A stretch of DNA of 64,000 nt. Origin: Azospirillum sp. OGB3 (lineage in GTDB: Bacteria > Pseudomonadota > Alphaproteobacteria > Azospirillales > Azospirillaceae). Made by a program: the position numbers and the translations under genes. The notes below the pieces were generated by a model, which did no database searches, had not been told where the DNA came from, and was given only the letters and a program-made list of their open reading frames with translations. The stretch covers positions 1 through 64,000 of the forward strand of contig NZ_JACHYN010000019.1 of the NCBI RefSeq assembly GCF_014192915.1. Reading direction: 5' to 3'. Positions 55,479 to 64,000 of this stretch are shown here, piece after piece; positions within the stretch are counted from its first letter, which is position 1, and each line of letters starts with the position of its first letter.

Positions 55479-58448
55479 ATGACGGATCTGCCGGTGGTTG
55501 GCGGCCCGGTGATGGGGCGCGACTTGGATTTCCTGTCCGGTGGGGGCGAAATGGGAGAGCGGATGCGCTCCCACGACTGGGCGTCCACGGCGCTCGGGCC
55601 GCCGGAGGGCTGGCCGCAAAGCCTGCGCACCATCGTCAGCGTCGTCCTGTCCTCCCGGCAGGCGATGTTCGTGGCCTGGGGGCCGGAGCTGTCCTTCCTC
55701 TACAACGACGGCTACGTGCCGATCTTCGGGGCCAAGCACCCGGAGGCACTCGGCCGTCCCTTCGCCGAGGTGTGGTGGGACATCTGGCCGCAGATCAAGC
55801 CGCTGGTCGACCGCACGCTGTCCGGAGAGGCGTCCTGGTACGAGGATCTGCTGATCCCGATGGAGCGCCGGGGCTTCCGCGAGGATGCCTGGTTCACCTT
55901 CTCCTACACCCCGGTGCGGGGCGAGGACGGGCGCATCCCGGGGATGTTCTGCGCCGCCATCGAGACGACCTCGCAAGTGCTCGCCGCCCGCCGCACCGAC
56001 TTCCACCTGAAGCTGGAGACCCGGCTGCGCCAGCTCTCCAACCCGTTCGCCGTGGCCGCGGCGGCGGAGGAGGCTCTGGGCCGTCACCTGGGGGTCAGCC
56101 GCGTCGGTTACGGCGTGGTCGACGAAACCGCCCGCTTCTTCACGACGGAGCGGAACTGGACCGACGGCAGCGTCGACCATCAGGCCGGCACCCATGACCT
56201 GCTGAGCTTCGGACCGGAGCTTCTGGACACGCTGCGCAGCGGCGGGACATTGACCATCCACGACGCCACTGCGGACCCGCGCTTCGCCGCGCCGGACCGG
56301 CAGGCCGCCTTTGCTGGGCTGAACATCGCCTCCGCCATCACCACCAGCTTGGTGAAGAACGGGCGGATGGTCGCCGCGCTCTACGTCCACGACCGGAAGC
56401 CCCGGCACTGGCACCCGGACGAGGTCCGGCTGGTCGAGGAAGTGGCGGAACGCACATGGTCGGCGCTGGAGCGCGCCCAGGCGGAGGAATCGCTGCACCG
56501 TGCCAACGCCCGGCTTGCCGCGGAGGGGGAGCAGATGCGCAACCTCTTCCGGCAATCGCCCAACTTCATGTGCGTGCTGCGCGGCCCGGACCACGTGTTC
56601 GAACTGGCCAACGATTCCTACCGGCAACTGGTCGGCGACCGCCCCCTGATCGGCAAGCCGGTGCATGAGGCCATGCCGGAGGTCGCCGGGCAGGGCTTCT
56701 TCGAGCTGCTGGGCCGCGTGTACGACGGCGGGAAGCCCTTCGTCGGGCACGCCCTGCCGGTGCGCGTCGCCCGCCACCCCGGCGCGCCGGTGGAGGAACG
56801 CTTCATCACCTTCATCTACCAGCCGATCAAGGACGCCGTCGGGCGGGTGACCGGGATCTTCTGCGAAGGCAGCGACGTCACCGAGGCCAAGCATGCCGAG
56901 GACGCGCTGCGCGATCTGAACGCCACGCTGGAGCAGCGCGTCGCCGAACGCACCGCCGACCGCGACCGCATGTGGCGCCTGTCCACCGACGTCATGCTGG
57001 TGGCGCGCTTTGACGGCACCATCAACGCCGTCAATCCGGCCTGGACCAGCCTGCTGGGCTGGACCGAGGAGGAGCTGGCGGCGCGCAGCTTCCTCGACTT
57101 CGTGCATCCCGACGATCTGGAGCGCACGCGGGCCGAGGCGGCGCGGCTGGGCGCCGGTCATACCACACCGCGCTTCGAGAACCGCTACCGCCACAAGGAT
57201 GGGCGTTATCTCTGGCTGTCCTGGGTCGCCGTCCCGGACGAACGCTTCATCCACGCCGTGGGCCGCGACATCACCGCCCAGAAGGAGGCCGACGTCGCCC
57301 TGCGGCAGACCGAGGAACAGCTTCGCCAAGCCCAGAAGATGGAGGCGGTTGGCCAATTGACCGGCGGCGTGGCGCACGACTTCAACAACCTGCTCCAGGC
57401 TCTGGAAGGCTGCCTGTCGATGATCGGGCGCCGCACGGAGGAGCCGCAGGTCCACGCCCTGATCGACGCCGGGCAGCAGGCGGTGGGACGCGGGGCCAAG
57501 CTGGTGCAGCAGCTCATGGCCTTCGCCCGGCGCGACAGCCTGCGCCCGGAATCCATCGGCGTGCGCGACCGGGTGCTCGCCATGTCGGCCCTGCTGGAAC
57601 GGGCGTTGCGCGCCGACATCGCGTTGGACCTTCGCCTCGGCGACGATTTGTGGCCCGTCGAGGTGGACCCGACCCAATTCGAACTGTCGGTCATCAACCT
57701 TGCCGTCAACGCGCGCGACGCCATGCCGTCCGGCGGGCGGCTGACGGTGGAGGCGGTCAACACAGTGCTTCCTCCGGGCAATCCGCGGGGTGTGGAGGGC
57801 GAGTTCCTGCGCCTGTCGGTGTCGGATACCGGCTGCGGCATGCCCGCCGCGGTGGCCGCCCGCGCCTTCGAGCCGTTCTTCACGACCAAGGACCTCGGAA
57901 AGGGGACCGGGCTGGGGCTGGCCCAGGTCTATGGCCTCGCCCGGCAGGCCGGCGGCACCGCCTGGATCGACAGCGCGCCGGAGCGCGGCACGACGGTGCA
58001 TCTGCTGCTCCGCCGCTCCGGCGTGGCCCCGGTGCAGGAGCCCGCCCCTCCGGCGGCCTTTACGCCTTCGGCGAGCGGCGGGCGGCGTCACGGCCTCGTC
58101 CTCGTGGTGGAGGACGACCCCATCGTCGCCATGACCGTCAGCACGGCGCTGGAAGACGCAGGGTTCGCCGTGCTGTCCGCCGCCACCGCCGAGGAGGCGC
58201 TGCCCCACCTGTCGGACGATGGGGTCGACGTGCTGCTGAGCGACGTCGTGATGCCGGGCGGGATGAGCGGCATTGACCTGGCCCGCGAAGCCCGCGAGCG
58301 GCGCCCCGGCCTGCCGGTCATCCTGGCGACCGGCTACAGCGAGGACATCGCCCGCGCCACCGGCATCCCGGTGCTGGCGAAGCCCTACCGGATCGACGAT
58401 CTGGTCGGGCGGATCGACGCGATCCTGATGGGCCAGGTTGGAGAATAA
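55479..58448 (+). CDS. Hybrid sensor histidine kinase with PAS and GAF domains and a receiver
   Basis: A cytoplasmic protein of 989 residues without clear membrane helices. In order it has a first PAS (about 40-175), a GAF-like domain (about 185-330), a second PAS (about 355-470) and a coiled linker (NATLEQRVAERTADRDRM). A third PAS with PAC follows (about 495-610), then HisKA with H633 (GGVAHDFNNLL), HATPase (NLAVNARDAM, GTGLGLAQVYG) and a C-terminal receiver with D922 (LLSDVVMPGG). Signal input is probably through soluble ligands, light or redox; the cofactor is unknown. The start could be GTG 55455 or ATG 55479; the latter has GAGG upstream. No response regulator follows. Confidence 0.88.
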   Translation: MTDLPVVGGPVMGRDLDFLSGGGEMGERMRSHDWASTALGPPEGWPQSLRTIVSVVLSSRQAMFVAWGPELSFLYNDGYVPIFGAKHPEALGRPFAEVWWDIWPQIKPLVDRTLSGEASWYEDLLIPMERRGFREDAWFTFSYTPVRGEDGRIPGMFCAAIETTSQVLAARRTDFHLKLETRLRQLSNPFAVAAAAEEALGRHLGVSRVGYGVVDETARFFTTERNWTDGSVDHQAGTHDLLSFGPELLDTLRSGGTLTIHDATADPRFAAPDRQAAFAGLNIASAITTSLVKNGRMVAALYVHDRKPRHWHPDEVRLVEEVAERTWSALERAQAEESLHRANARLAAEGEQMRNLFRQSPNFMCVLRGPDHVFELANDSYRQLVGDRPLIGKPVHEAMPEVAGQGFFELLGRVYDGGKPFVGHALPVRVARHPGAPVEERFITFIYQPIKDAVGRVTGIFCEGSDVTEAKHAEDALRDLNATLEQRVAERTADRDRMWRLSTDVMLVARFDGTINAVNPAWTSLLGWTEEELAARSFLDFVHPDDLERTRAEAARLGAGHTTPRFENRYRHKDGRYLWLSWVAVPDERFIHAVGRDITAQKEADVALRQTEEQLRQAQKMEAVGQLTGGVAHDFNNLLQALEGCLSMIGRRTEEPQVHALIDAGQQAVGRGAKLVQQLMAFARRDSLRPESIGVRDRVLAMSALLERALRADIALDLRLGDDLWPVEVDPTQFELSVINLAVNARDAMPSGGRLTVEAVNTVLPPGNPRGVEGEFLRLSVSDTGCGMPAAVAARAFEPFFTTKDLGKGTGLGLAQVYGLARQAGGTAWIDSAPERGTTVHLLLRRSGVAPVQEPAPPAAFTPSASGGRRHGLVLVVEDDPIVAMTVSTALEDAGFAVLSAATAEEALPHLSDDGVDVLLSDVVMPGGMSGIDLAREARERRPGLPVILATGYSEDIARATGIPVLAKPYRIDDLVGRIDAILMGQVGE

Positions 58449-58466
58449 AAAAGCCGGGAAATAAAG

Positions 58467-58506
58467 AAGGCGGAGCCCCCCGGGGTGCTCCGGGGAGTTC
58501 CGCCTT
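58467..58506. terminator. Terminator between convergent genes
   Basis: AAGGCGGAGCCCCCCGG pairs with CCGGGGAGTTCCGCCTT. An A-rich run on the left (AATAAAAAAG) gives a U-tract for transcripts coming from the permease gene on the minus strand. Confidence 0.75.
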
Positions 58507-58527
58507 GGCCGGCCGCGATCCGGTTGC

Positions 58528-59838
58528 TCAGATGTGGTCGGAGGACAGGATGGCCTCGGCGTCGCCGCCGGTGCCGCGGCCCGGCAGGACCGCGTTCAGG
58601 ACGACCCCCATCACCGCCGACAGCGCCATCGAGGAGACGACGAAGCCGCCGTCGCCGAACTTCAGCGACGCCCCGCCGATGCCGATCACCAGGATGGTCG
58701 AGGAGATCAGCAGGTTGCGCTTGTCGCCCAGATCCACCTTGCCCTCGATCAGCGTGCGGATGCCCGAAGAGGCGATGACGCCGAACAGGGCGATGGACAC
58801 GCCGCCCATCACCGCCGTGGGAATGCTCGACAGGAAGGCGGAGAGCTTGCCCACGAAGCCCAGGATGATGGCGAGCGTCGCCGCGCCGCCGATCACCCAC
58901 ACGCTGAACACGCGGGTCACCGCCAGCACGCCGATGTTCTCGCCGTAGGTCGTCGCCGGGGGACCGCCCAGCGCGCCCGCCACCATGGTCGCCACGCCGT
59001 CGCCGAACACCGAGCGGTGCAGGCCGGGGTCGGCGATGAAGTTGCGGCCGACGACGCGGCTCAGCACGATCTGCCCACCGATGTGCTCGGCGATGGTGAC
59101 CAGCGCCACCGGCGCCACCAGCAGGATCATCGCCCAGGCCGACACGCCCTCCTTCATGCCGGAGAACAGCAGGTGGAAGTCGGGCATGCGCAGGAAGGGC
59201 GCGGCGGCGACCGGTCCGAAATCCACCATGCCGAAGACCACGCCCAGCGCATAGCCGGTCAGGATGCCCAGCAGGATCGGCACCACCGTGAAGAAGCCGC
59301 GCAGCACGATGGAATAGAGGAAGATGCTGCCCAGCGTCGCCAGCGCCAGCAGGAAGTGCGGCAGGCTGTACTCGCCGCCGCCCGCGGTGTTCTGCGCCAT
59401 GCCCACGGCGACCGAGGCAAGGCCGAGGCCGATCACCACGATCACCGGCCCGACGACGATGGGCGGCAGGATGGCCAGCAGCCAGCGCACGCCGAAGGCG
59501 CGGATCAGCAGGGCGACGGCCACATAGACGGCGCCCGCCGCGCAGGCCCCGACCAGCGCGCCGCCGGTGCCGCCGATCTGCGTGGCCGCCACGATCGGGC
59601 CGATGAAGGCGAAGGAGGAGCCCAGATAGGCGGGCAGCCGCCACTTGGTGAAGGCCAGATAAATCAAGGTGCCCAGCCCGCTGGTGACGAGCGCCACCGA
59701 CGGGTCGAGGCCGGTGAGGATCGGCACCAGCACGTTGGCGCCGAACATGGCGAACAGGTGCTGGAGGCTGAGCAGGAGGAAGGTGGCCGGGGGCGGACGG
59801 TCGTGGACGTCCAGCACCCGGTCGCGCGGGGCTGTCAT
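58528..59838 (-). CDS. uraA: Uracil permease (NCS2 family, UraA)
   Basis: The 436-residue protein has about fourteen membrane segments and the UraA signature near the N-terminus, LLSLQHLFAMFGANVLVPILTGLDPSVAL. It continues with AYLGSSFAFIGPI. Substrate-site segments AEHIGGQIVLSRVVGRNF and GGPPATTYGENIGVLAVTRVF follow, where the Glu residues contact the base. It imports uracil, perhaps xanthine-like bases, by proton symport. The ATG at 59838 is preferred; the frame extends upstream without a ribosome site. No pyrimidine pathway genes adjoin it. Confidence 0.93.
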   Translation of the reverse strand: MTAPRDRVLDVHDRPPPATFLLLSLQHLFAMFGANVLVPILTGLDPSVALVTSGLGTLIYLAFTKWRLPAYLGSSFAFIGPIVAATQIGGTGGALVGACAAGAVYVAVALLIRAFGVRWLLAILPPIVVGPVIVVIGLGLASVAVGMAQNTAGGGEYSLPHFLLALATLGSIFLYSIVLRGFFTVVPILLGILTGYALGVVFGMVDFGPVAAAPFLRMPDFHLLFSGMKEGVSAWAMILLVAPVALVTIAEHIGGQIVLSRVVGRNFIADPGLHRSVFGDGVATMVAGALGGPPATTYGENIGVLAVTRVFSVWVIGGAATLAIILGFVGKLSAFLSSIPTAVMGGVSIALFGVIASSGIRTLIEGKVDLGDKRNLLISSTILVIGIGGASLKFGDGGFVVSSMALSAVMGVVLNAVLPGRGTGGDAEAILSSDHI

Positions 59839-60104
59839 GAACTGCGGTTCCCGTATCGGTGGTTGCGCGGCAAGGGTTACTCCGCGACGGCCTGCCCGGT
59901 CAAACGCCACCATGCGGAATTTTTCGGCACAAGGGTCCTCGCAGGGTCCGCCGGCACCGACATAGGCGTGAACCCATTCCTTCGTTGCCTCACCATAGGC
60001 CATTCGTTAGTATGAAGTTTGATAAAATTTCCCGTTATTGGACATGAAACTGCGTTCCTGCACGCGGTGCGGGTTTGAGCGCTTGCTTTAGAGTGGTTGA
60101 ACGC

Positions 60105-61121
60105 ATGGCCGACGAACTGTTTGCGCAACTTACAGACACCCTTTCGTCGGCGAAGACGGTGGAGGAGCTGACCCGGCCCCTGCTGTCGCTTCTGGAACTG
60201 GTGACGGAGCTGGAGGCCACCTACCTCACCCGGATTGAGTTGGAGCACGGCATCCAGCGCATCCTCTTCTCCTGCAACACCAAGACCCTGACCATTCCCG
60301 AAGGGCTGGCCGTTCCGTGGGAGGGCACGCTGTGCAAGCGGGCGCTCGACGAGGGGAAGCTCTACACCGACGACGTGCCCGGCTGCTGGGGCGACTCCGA
60401 GGCGGCGGCGGCGCTGGGCATCCGCACCTATGTCAGCACGCCCGTCCATCTCGACGACGGCAGCCTGTTCGGCACGCTCTGCGCCGCCAGTTCGGAACGC
60501 AAGCCGCTGACCCCCAAGGGAGAGCAGGTGCTGCGCCTGTTCGCCTCGCTGATCGCCCTCCACATCCAGCGCGAACAGCTCCTGACCCAGTTCCGGGAAT
60601 TGAACGCGGCCCTGGAGTCCTATTCCTACACCGACGCGCTGACCGGCCTGCCGAACCGGCGCGCCGTGGTCGCGGAACTGCACCGGCTGTTCGCCATGGC
60701 TGGACGCACCGGTCAGAGCGTGCTGATCGGCTTCATCGACCTGGACGGCTTCAAGGCCATCAACGATACCCACGGGCACGAGGCCGGCGACGAATTCCTG
60801 ACCGAGGTGGGGCGGCGCATCGGCGCGGGCCTGCGGGCGGGCGACACGCTGGGCCGGCTGGGGGGCGACGAGTTCATCATCGTCGGCATGGGCGCCACGC
60901 CCGGCGCCGAGGGGGATGACGCCGCCGACGCTCTGCGCGAGCGGGTGACACCGCTGATCCGCGGCGCCTACCGCCTGGGCGGTTGCGCCTTCGACTATCC
61001 CGGGGCGAGCGTCGGGGTGGTCAGCGCCGACCCCGGCACCACGACACCCGACGACGCTCTGCGCGCCGCCGACGCCGCCATGTATGTTCAGAAGAAGATC
61101 CGGCGGGCCGCCCAGGCCTGA
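60105..61121 (+). CDS. GAF-GGDEF diguanylate cyclase
   Basis: This 338-residue cytoplasmic protein has a GAF domain (about 15-155, with CKRALDEGKLYTDDVPGCWGDSEAA and STPVHLDDGSLFGTLCAASS) and a GGDEF domain (about 170-330). The active site GGDEF is at 253-257, and the inhibitory I-site R244-x-x-D247 is intact. It should therefore make cyclic di-GMP and be feedback-inhibited. The GAF pattern resembles those sensing small ligands through Cys residues (C77, C94, C126), but this is uncertain. The ATG at 60105 follows GAGTGG. It stands alone. Confidence 0.9.
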   Translation: MADELFAQLTDTLSSAKTVEELTRPLLSLLELVTELEATYLTRIELEHGIQRILFSCNTKTLTIPEGLAVPWEGTLCKRALDEGKLYTDDVPGCWGDSEAAAALGIRTYVSTPVHLDDGSLFGTLCAASSERKPLTPKGEQVLRLFASLIALHIQREQLLTQFRELNAALESYSYTDALTGLPNRRAVVAELHRLFAMAGRTGQSVLIGFIDLDGFKAINDTHGHEAGDEFLTEVGRRIGAGLRAGDTLGRLGGDEFIIVGMGATPGAEGDDAADALRERVTPLIRGAYRLGGCAFDYPGASVGVVSADPGTTTPDDALRAADAAMYVQKKIRRAAQA

Positions 61122-61144
61122 CGCCGTAGGCGGAGGATTATGCC

Positions 61145-61624
61145 TTACGGGCCGCCGGCCACGCTCCAGGGATCGGGAGCGGTCACCTCGTAGGGCTGGG
61201 CGATGCCGCCCATCGACAGCGCGTGGACCGAATTGCTGGTGAAGCCGCAGGCCTGCTCCGGGTTCACGGCGGCGTTGGGACGGAAGGCGTAGGGCCGCGG
61301 CGCGTCGGGCGACACCGAGGTGGCCTTGGTCCGCACAACCAGCCCGTGGCCCGTCGGAACGCTCTGCTCCACCCAGACCCATAGGACGTCCGGGTTGTCG
61401 CGGAAGCGGGCCAGCAGCGTCGACAGTGCTTCGGTGCAGGCGGCGTGTTCGAGCTGGTGGGCGCCGCGGTCGATGATCGCCGTGGCCGGTCCGGACGAGG
61501 ACGCGTCCGCGGGATTCCAGGTGAACGCCATGAGGCCGGACAGAGCGATGCCAGCGATGGAGGTTCCCCAGAGAACCCCGGCGTCGAAACCGGAATCACC
61601 GTGACGGCTGGAATGATCGCGCAT
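61145..61624 (-). CDS. Membrane-anchored protein of unknown function
   Basis: The 159-residue protein has a short polar start, one hydrophobic helix (AGVLWGTSIAGIALSGLMAFTWN, about 17-38), and a soluble domain. The soluble domain has one Cys pair (C64 and a later C near 126) that could form a disulfide outside the cytoplasm. I recognise no family. The ATG at 61624 has GAGAGG upstream. It converges on the cyclase gene, 23 bases away, and may or may not be related to it. Confidence 0.6.
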   Translation of the reverse strand: MRDHSSRHGDSGFDAGVLWGTSIAGIALSGLMAFTWNPADASSSGPATAIIDRGAHQLEHAACTEALSTLLARFRDNPDVLWVWVEQSVPTGHGLVVRTKATSVSPDAPRPYAFRPNAAVNPEQACGFTSNSVHALSMGGIAQPYEVTAPDPWSVAGGP

Positions 61625-62193
61625 CGTGGCCTCTCTGATAAAACACTCAACCGCGGCAACCGGCGTCTGCAATGTCCCCGTCTGTTTGACAGGAACGCAG
61701 GCCCGTGACCTTGATCCAGAACAAGCACTTTATAAGCTCGTCCGGTTCATTGCTTATTGTGCACCGCAACATCTGCCCGTCAACACCCACCGGAAGCATG
61801 GCAGGGCTGATTCCGCGCGCTTTCACGCCCACGTGGCGATGAACGCGGCAATTTGCCGCTCCTCCGTGCCGGAGCACCGTGACGACCGGCGGATACGCCG
61901 TCAGCCGGAAGGCTCCCAGACAACGGTCCCGGCGGCGACATGGTTCCCCGTCGTCGTCCGATTCGCCAACAAAGTCAGTTGGTTAAACTTACGCACATTC
62001 AGGATTACAAACGAAGCCCGCTCTTCAATCCCACGCCCGCCGGGTCGATTGCGGACACCCGGACGCCATTCCTTTTCGCCCGCGCCGCCGCGGCGCGCTA
62101 TGGTGCGCCCGGCGGTCACCGGATCGGCAAGAATCCGGGACGCTCGCAAGAAGAGAACTAAGACAAAGAGCACGAGAACCGGAAGGGACGAGC
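61625..62193. other. Intergenic interval without a recognised gene
   Basis: The 569 bp hold promoter DNA for the genes on either side, and an A/T-richer stretch near 61970-62020. A 191-codon frame (61626-62201) covers it, but its Arg/Pro-rich product and lack of a ribosome site argue against a gene. I see no repeat or hairpin of note. Confidence 0.5.
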
Positions 62194-63261
62194 ATGAGTG
62201 ACGAGACCCCCAGCCGCCGCGCCGCCGCGGCCTTCGCCCAGACCGCGGAAACCGGAACGCCGGTCGCCTTCGCCGATCTGGTGGCGCTGCTGGAGCGCAT
62301 CTTCCTGCGCCACGGCACGTCGGAGCGGGTGGCGGCGATCCTGGCGGAGAACTGCGCGTCCTGCGAGCGCGACGGATCGACCAGCCACGGCGTGTTCCGC
62401 ATCCCCGGCTATGTCGGCTCGCTGAAGAGCGGCTGGGTGGACGGGCGGGCCGAACCGACGGTGGAGGAGGCCGGTCCCGCCTTCCTGCGCATCGACGCCG
62501 CCAACGGCTTCGCCCAACCCGCTTTCCTGGCCGCCCGCGATCGTTTCCTGGAGATGGTGCGCGAGAGCGGCGTCGCCGTCATGGCGATCCGCAATTCCCA
62601 CCATTTCAGCGCCCTGTGGCCGGACGTCGAGCCCTTCGCGCGGGAGGGGCTGGTGGCGCTCTCCTTCGTCAACAGCTTCGCCTGCGTCGTGCCGCCGGGC
62701 GGCAAGGCCGCGGTCTACGGCACCAACCCGATGGCCTTCGCCACGCCGGTGGCCGGCGGCGACCCGATGGTCTTCGACCAGGCGGCCAGCTCCATGGCCA
62801 ACGGCGACGTGCGCATCGCGGCGCGCGAGGGGCACAGCATCCCCGCCGGCTCCGGCGTGGACCGAGACGGCAAGCCGACCACCGACCCCAAGGCCGTCCT
62901 CGACGGCGGCGCCCTGCTGCCCTTCGGCGGGCACAAGGGCGGCTCCATCGCCTTCATGATCGAGGTGCTGGCGGCGGCGCTGACCGGCGGCAAATACTCG
63001 CGCGAGGTCGACTGGTCGGCCCATCCCGGCGCCGAGACGCCCTGCACCGGCCAGCTCTTCATCGTCATCGACCCGGAGCGCGGCGGGACGGGGGCCTTCG
63101 CCGACCGCGTCGCCGACCTGATCGGAGAAGTGAAACAGGCGGGGCAGGACCGCATGCCGGGCGAGCGCCGCTACGCCCGCCGCGCCCGCACCCTGCGCGA
63201 CGGCATCCCGCTGGCCCCCGCCCGGCTGGCCGAGCTGCGCGCCCTGGCCGGTGATGCCTGA
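62194..63261 (+). CDS. dpkA: Delta1-piperideine-2-carboxylate / Delta1-pyrroline-2-carboxylate reductase (Ldh_2 family)
   Basis: The 355-residue NAD(P)H enzyme of the malate/L-sulfolactate dehydrogenase-like family resembles pseudomonad DpkA along its length. Shared segments are ILAENCASCERDGSTSHGVFRIPGYV, the active-site NSHHFSALWPDVEPFA, VPPGGKAAVYGTNPMAFATPV, and DGGALLPFGGHKGGSIAFMIEVLAAALTGG. It also ends with the MPGERRY motif. DpkA reduces the cyclic imines from D-lysine or D-proline/hydroxyproline breakdown to L-pipecolate or L-proline. The ATG has GGAAGGGACG upstream. It is followed by, and may overlap, an amidase gene. Confidence 0.85.
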   Translation: MSDETPSRRAAAAFAQTAETGTPVAFADLVALLERIFLRHGTSERVAAILAENCASCERDGSTSHGVFRIPGYVGSLKSGWVDGRAEPTVEEAGPAFLRIDAANGFAQPAFLAARDRFLEMVRESGVAVMAIRNSHHFSALWPDVEPFAREGLVALSFVNSFACVVPPGGKAAVYGTNPMAFATPVAGGDPMVFDQAASSMANGDVRIAAREGHSIPAGSGVDRDGKPTTDPKAVLDGGALLPFGGHKGGSIAFMIEVLAAALTGGKYSREVDWSAHPGAETPCTGQLFIVIDPERGGTGAFADRVADLIGEVKQAGQDRMPGERRYARRARTLRDGIPLAPARLAELRALAGDA

Positions 63262-63298
63262 TACCCTGTCCCTCCTTCAAACCCGGTCGGTTCCCGCC

Positions 63299-64000
63299 AT
63301 GACGACGCCCACCATCGCCACCTTGTCCCGCCAGCTTGACGACGGCGCAACCACCAGCCGCCAGCTCATCGACTCCGCCCTCGCCGCCATCGCGGCCGGC
63401 GGCAAGGAGGCGCGCAAGACCTACACCGCCCTGCACGCCGACCAAGCCCGCGCGGCGGCGGACGCCCAGGACCTGCTGCGTCGGGCCGGACAGCGCCCCT
63501 CCCCGCTGGCCGGGCTGCCGATCTCGGTCAAGGACCTGTTCGACGAGGCCGGGCACGTCACGCGGGCCGGGTCGCGGGCACTGGAGGGCGCCGACCCCGC
63601 CGCCCGCGACGCCGACGCGGTGGCCCGGCTTCGCGCCGCCGGGGCGGTGGTGGTGGGGCGGACCAACATGACGGAGTTCGCCTTCTCCGGCGTCGGCATC
63701 AACCCGCATTACGGCACCCCCGGCAACCCCGCCGATCCCGCGCGCATCCCCGGCGGCTCGTCGTCGGGTGCCGGAGTGTCGGTGGCGGCGGGCCATGTCC
63801 CGCTGGCGCTCGGCACCGACACCGGCGGCTCGGTCCGCATCCCGGCGGCGCTGTGCGGCCTCGTCGGCTTCAAGCCGACGCAACGCCGGGTGTCGCTGCG
63901 CGGCGCTCTGCCGCTGTCCTGGTCGCTTGATTCCATCGGGCCGCTCGCCCGCACGGTGGAGTGCTGCGCCATCGCCGACGCCGTCCTCGCCGGCGAGGCG
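63299..64000 (+). CDS. Amidase-signature enzyme, N-terminal part
   Basis: The gene runs off the right edge; 234 codons are visible from ATG 63299. An in-frame ATG at 63254, overlapping the end of dpkA, is an equally possible start. Triad elements are present: K78 in GLPISVKDLFDEAG, the cis-Ser in PGGSSSGAGVSVAAG, and the nucleophile Ser in LGTDTGGSVRIPAALCG. It belongs to the GatA/amidase-signature family and hydrolyses an amide. With dpkA next door, an amide of a cyclic or basic amino acid is conceivable. The C-terminal, substrate-specific half is not visible. Confidence 0.87.
   Translation, partial: MTTPTIATLSRQLDDGATTSRQLIDSALAAIAAGGKEARKTYTALHADQARAAADAQDLLRRAGQRPSPLAGLPISVKDLFDEAGHVTRAGSRALEGADPAARDADAVARLRAAGAVVVGRTNMTEFAFSGVGINPHYGTPGNPADPARIPGGSSSGAGVSVAAGHVPLALGTDTGGSVRIPAALCGLVGFKPTQRRVSLRGALPLSWSLDSIGPLARTVECCAIADAVLAGEA

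Noticed and set aside
55440..58208. A minus-strand frame of 922 codons opposite the hybrid kinase
   Set aside because: It mirrors the kinase codons, has no recognisable domain and has the low-complexity composition of other antisense frames here.
59839..60104. A riboswitch in the uraA leader
   Set aside because: I could find no purine, preQ1 or PyrR-like conserved core in the leader, only ordinary promoter-like AT-rich DNA nearer the cyclase gene.
61626..62201. A 191-codon frame between the membrane protein and dpkA
   Set aside because: It starts inside the leader of a divergent gene, overlaps the dpkA start, and encodes an Arg/Pro-rich product without a domain.

Overview
The window is about 68-70% GC, with strong G/C in third codon positions, and is packed with TRAP and tripartite tricarboxylate (TTT) transporters, one-component regulators, PAS/GGDEF signalling proteins and a SPINDLY-type glycosyltransferase. 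This fits an alphaproteobacterium of the Rhodospirillales, most likely Azospirillum or a close relative. The assignment is inferred from gene content and base composition. I see no rRNA, tRNA, CRISPR array, complete insertion sequence or prophage.

Layout. (1) 1-6.3 kb: a hexuronate locus with the tail of a TRAP permease, an aldo-keto reductase, a GntR/FCD regulator, methylglyoxal synthase, glucuronate isomerase and altronate dehydratase. Five near-identical palindromic sites overlap the -10 regions of their promoters. One of the five controls no obvious gene and points at a short terminator-ended interval. (2) 6.3-8.1 kb: a LysR regulator divergent from a TSUP permease. (3) 8.1-17.6 kb: a TTT operon (two TctC paralogues, TctB, TctA), then TerC, a universal stress protein and a TctD-type response regulator. 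Last comes an unusual histidine kinase fused in frame to a complete periplasmic solute-binding protein. (4) 17.6-23.3 kb: an AT-rich interval, a GRDP-like protein, a PAS/LuxR regulator, and a peptide/nickel-type ABC importer without ATPase genes. (5) 23.3-24.4 kb: an ars locus (arsR, arsC) whose arsenite pump is reduced to a 40-residue stub. (6) 24.4-38.4 kb: a catabolic island with TRAP transporter genes, an AtzG/AtzE-like amidase pair, CoA-transferase, acyl-CoA dehydrogenase, MmgE/PrpD, MaoC hydratase, CitE-type lyase, MFS and SDR. It has two paralogous GntR/UTRA regulators and two copies of one 12-bp palindrome. (7) 38.5-48.9 kb: a small membrane protein, GT9 and TPR-OGT glycosyltransferases, ankyrin protein, LysR/DUF1127 pair, metallo-beta-lactamase-fold hydrolase, glycine-zipper protein, glyoxalase I, and a Tat-exported GMC dehydrogenase with its small subunit. 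(8) 48.9-55.3 kb: an RHH regulator, then a glycan module of a glycosyltransferase/UDP-galactopyranose mutase fusion, a glycoside hydrolase-like protein and an ABC exporter. (9) 55.4-64 kb: a hybrid PAS kinase, uracil permease, GAF-GGDEF cyclase, a membrane-anchored unknown, a DpkA-like imine reductase and a truncated amidase.

How the genes work together. The uronate locus imports and isomerises hexuronates, and links them to methylglyoxal synthesis and reduction through a shared operator. The TTT operon appears to be sensed by its own two-component pair, whose kinase carries its ligand-binding protein on the same chain. The 24-38 kb island has the activation, oxidation, hydration and cleavage steps for a branched or C5 dicarboxylate, with its own uptake and regulation. 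The 49-55 kb module looks like synthesis, trimming and export of a galactofuranose-containing glycan.
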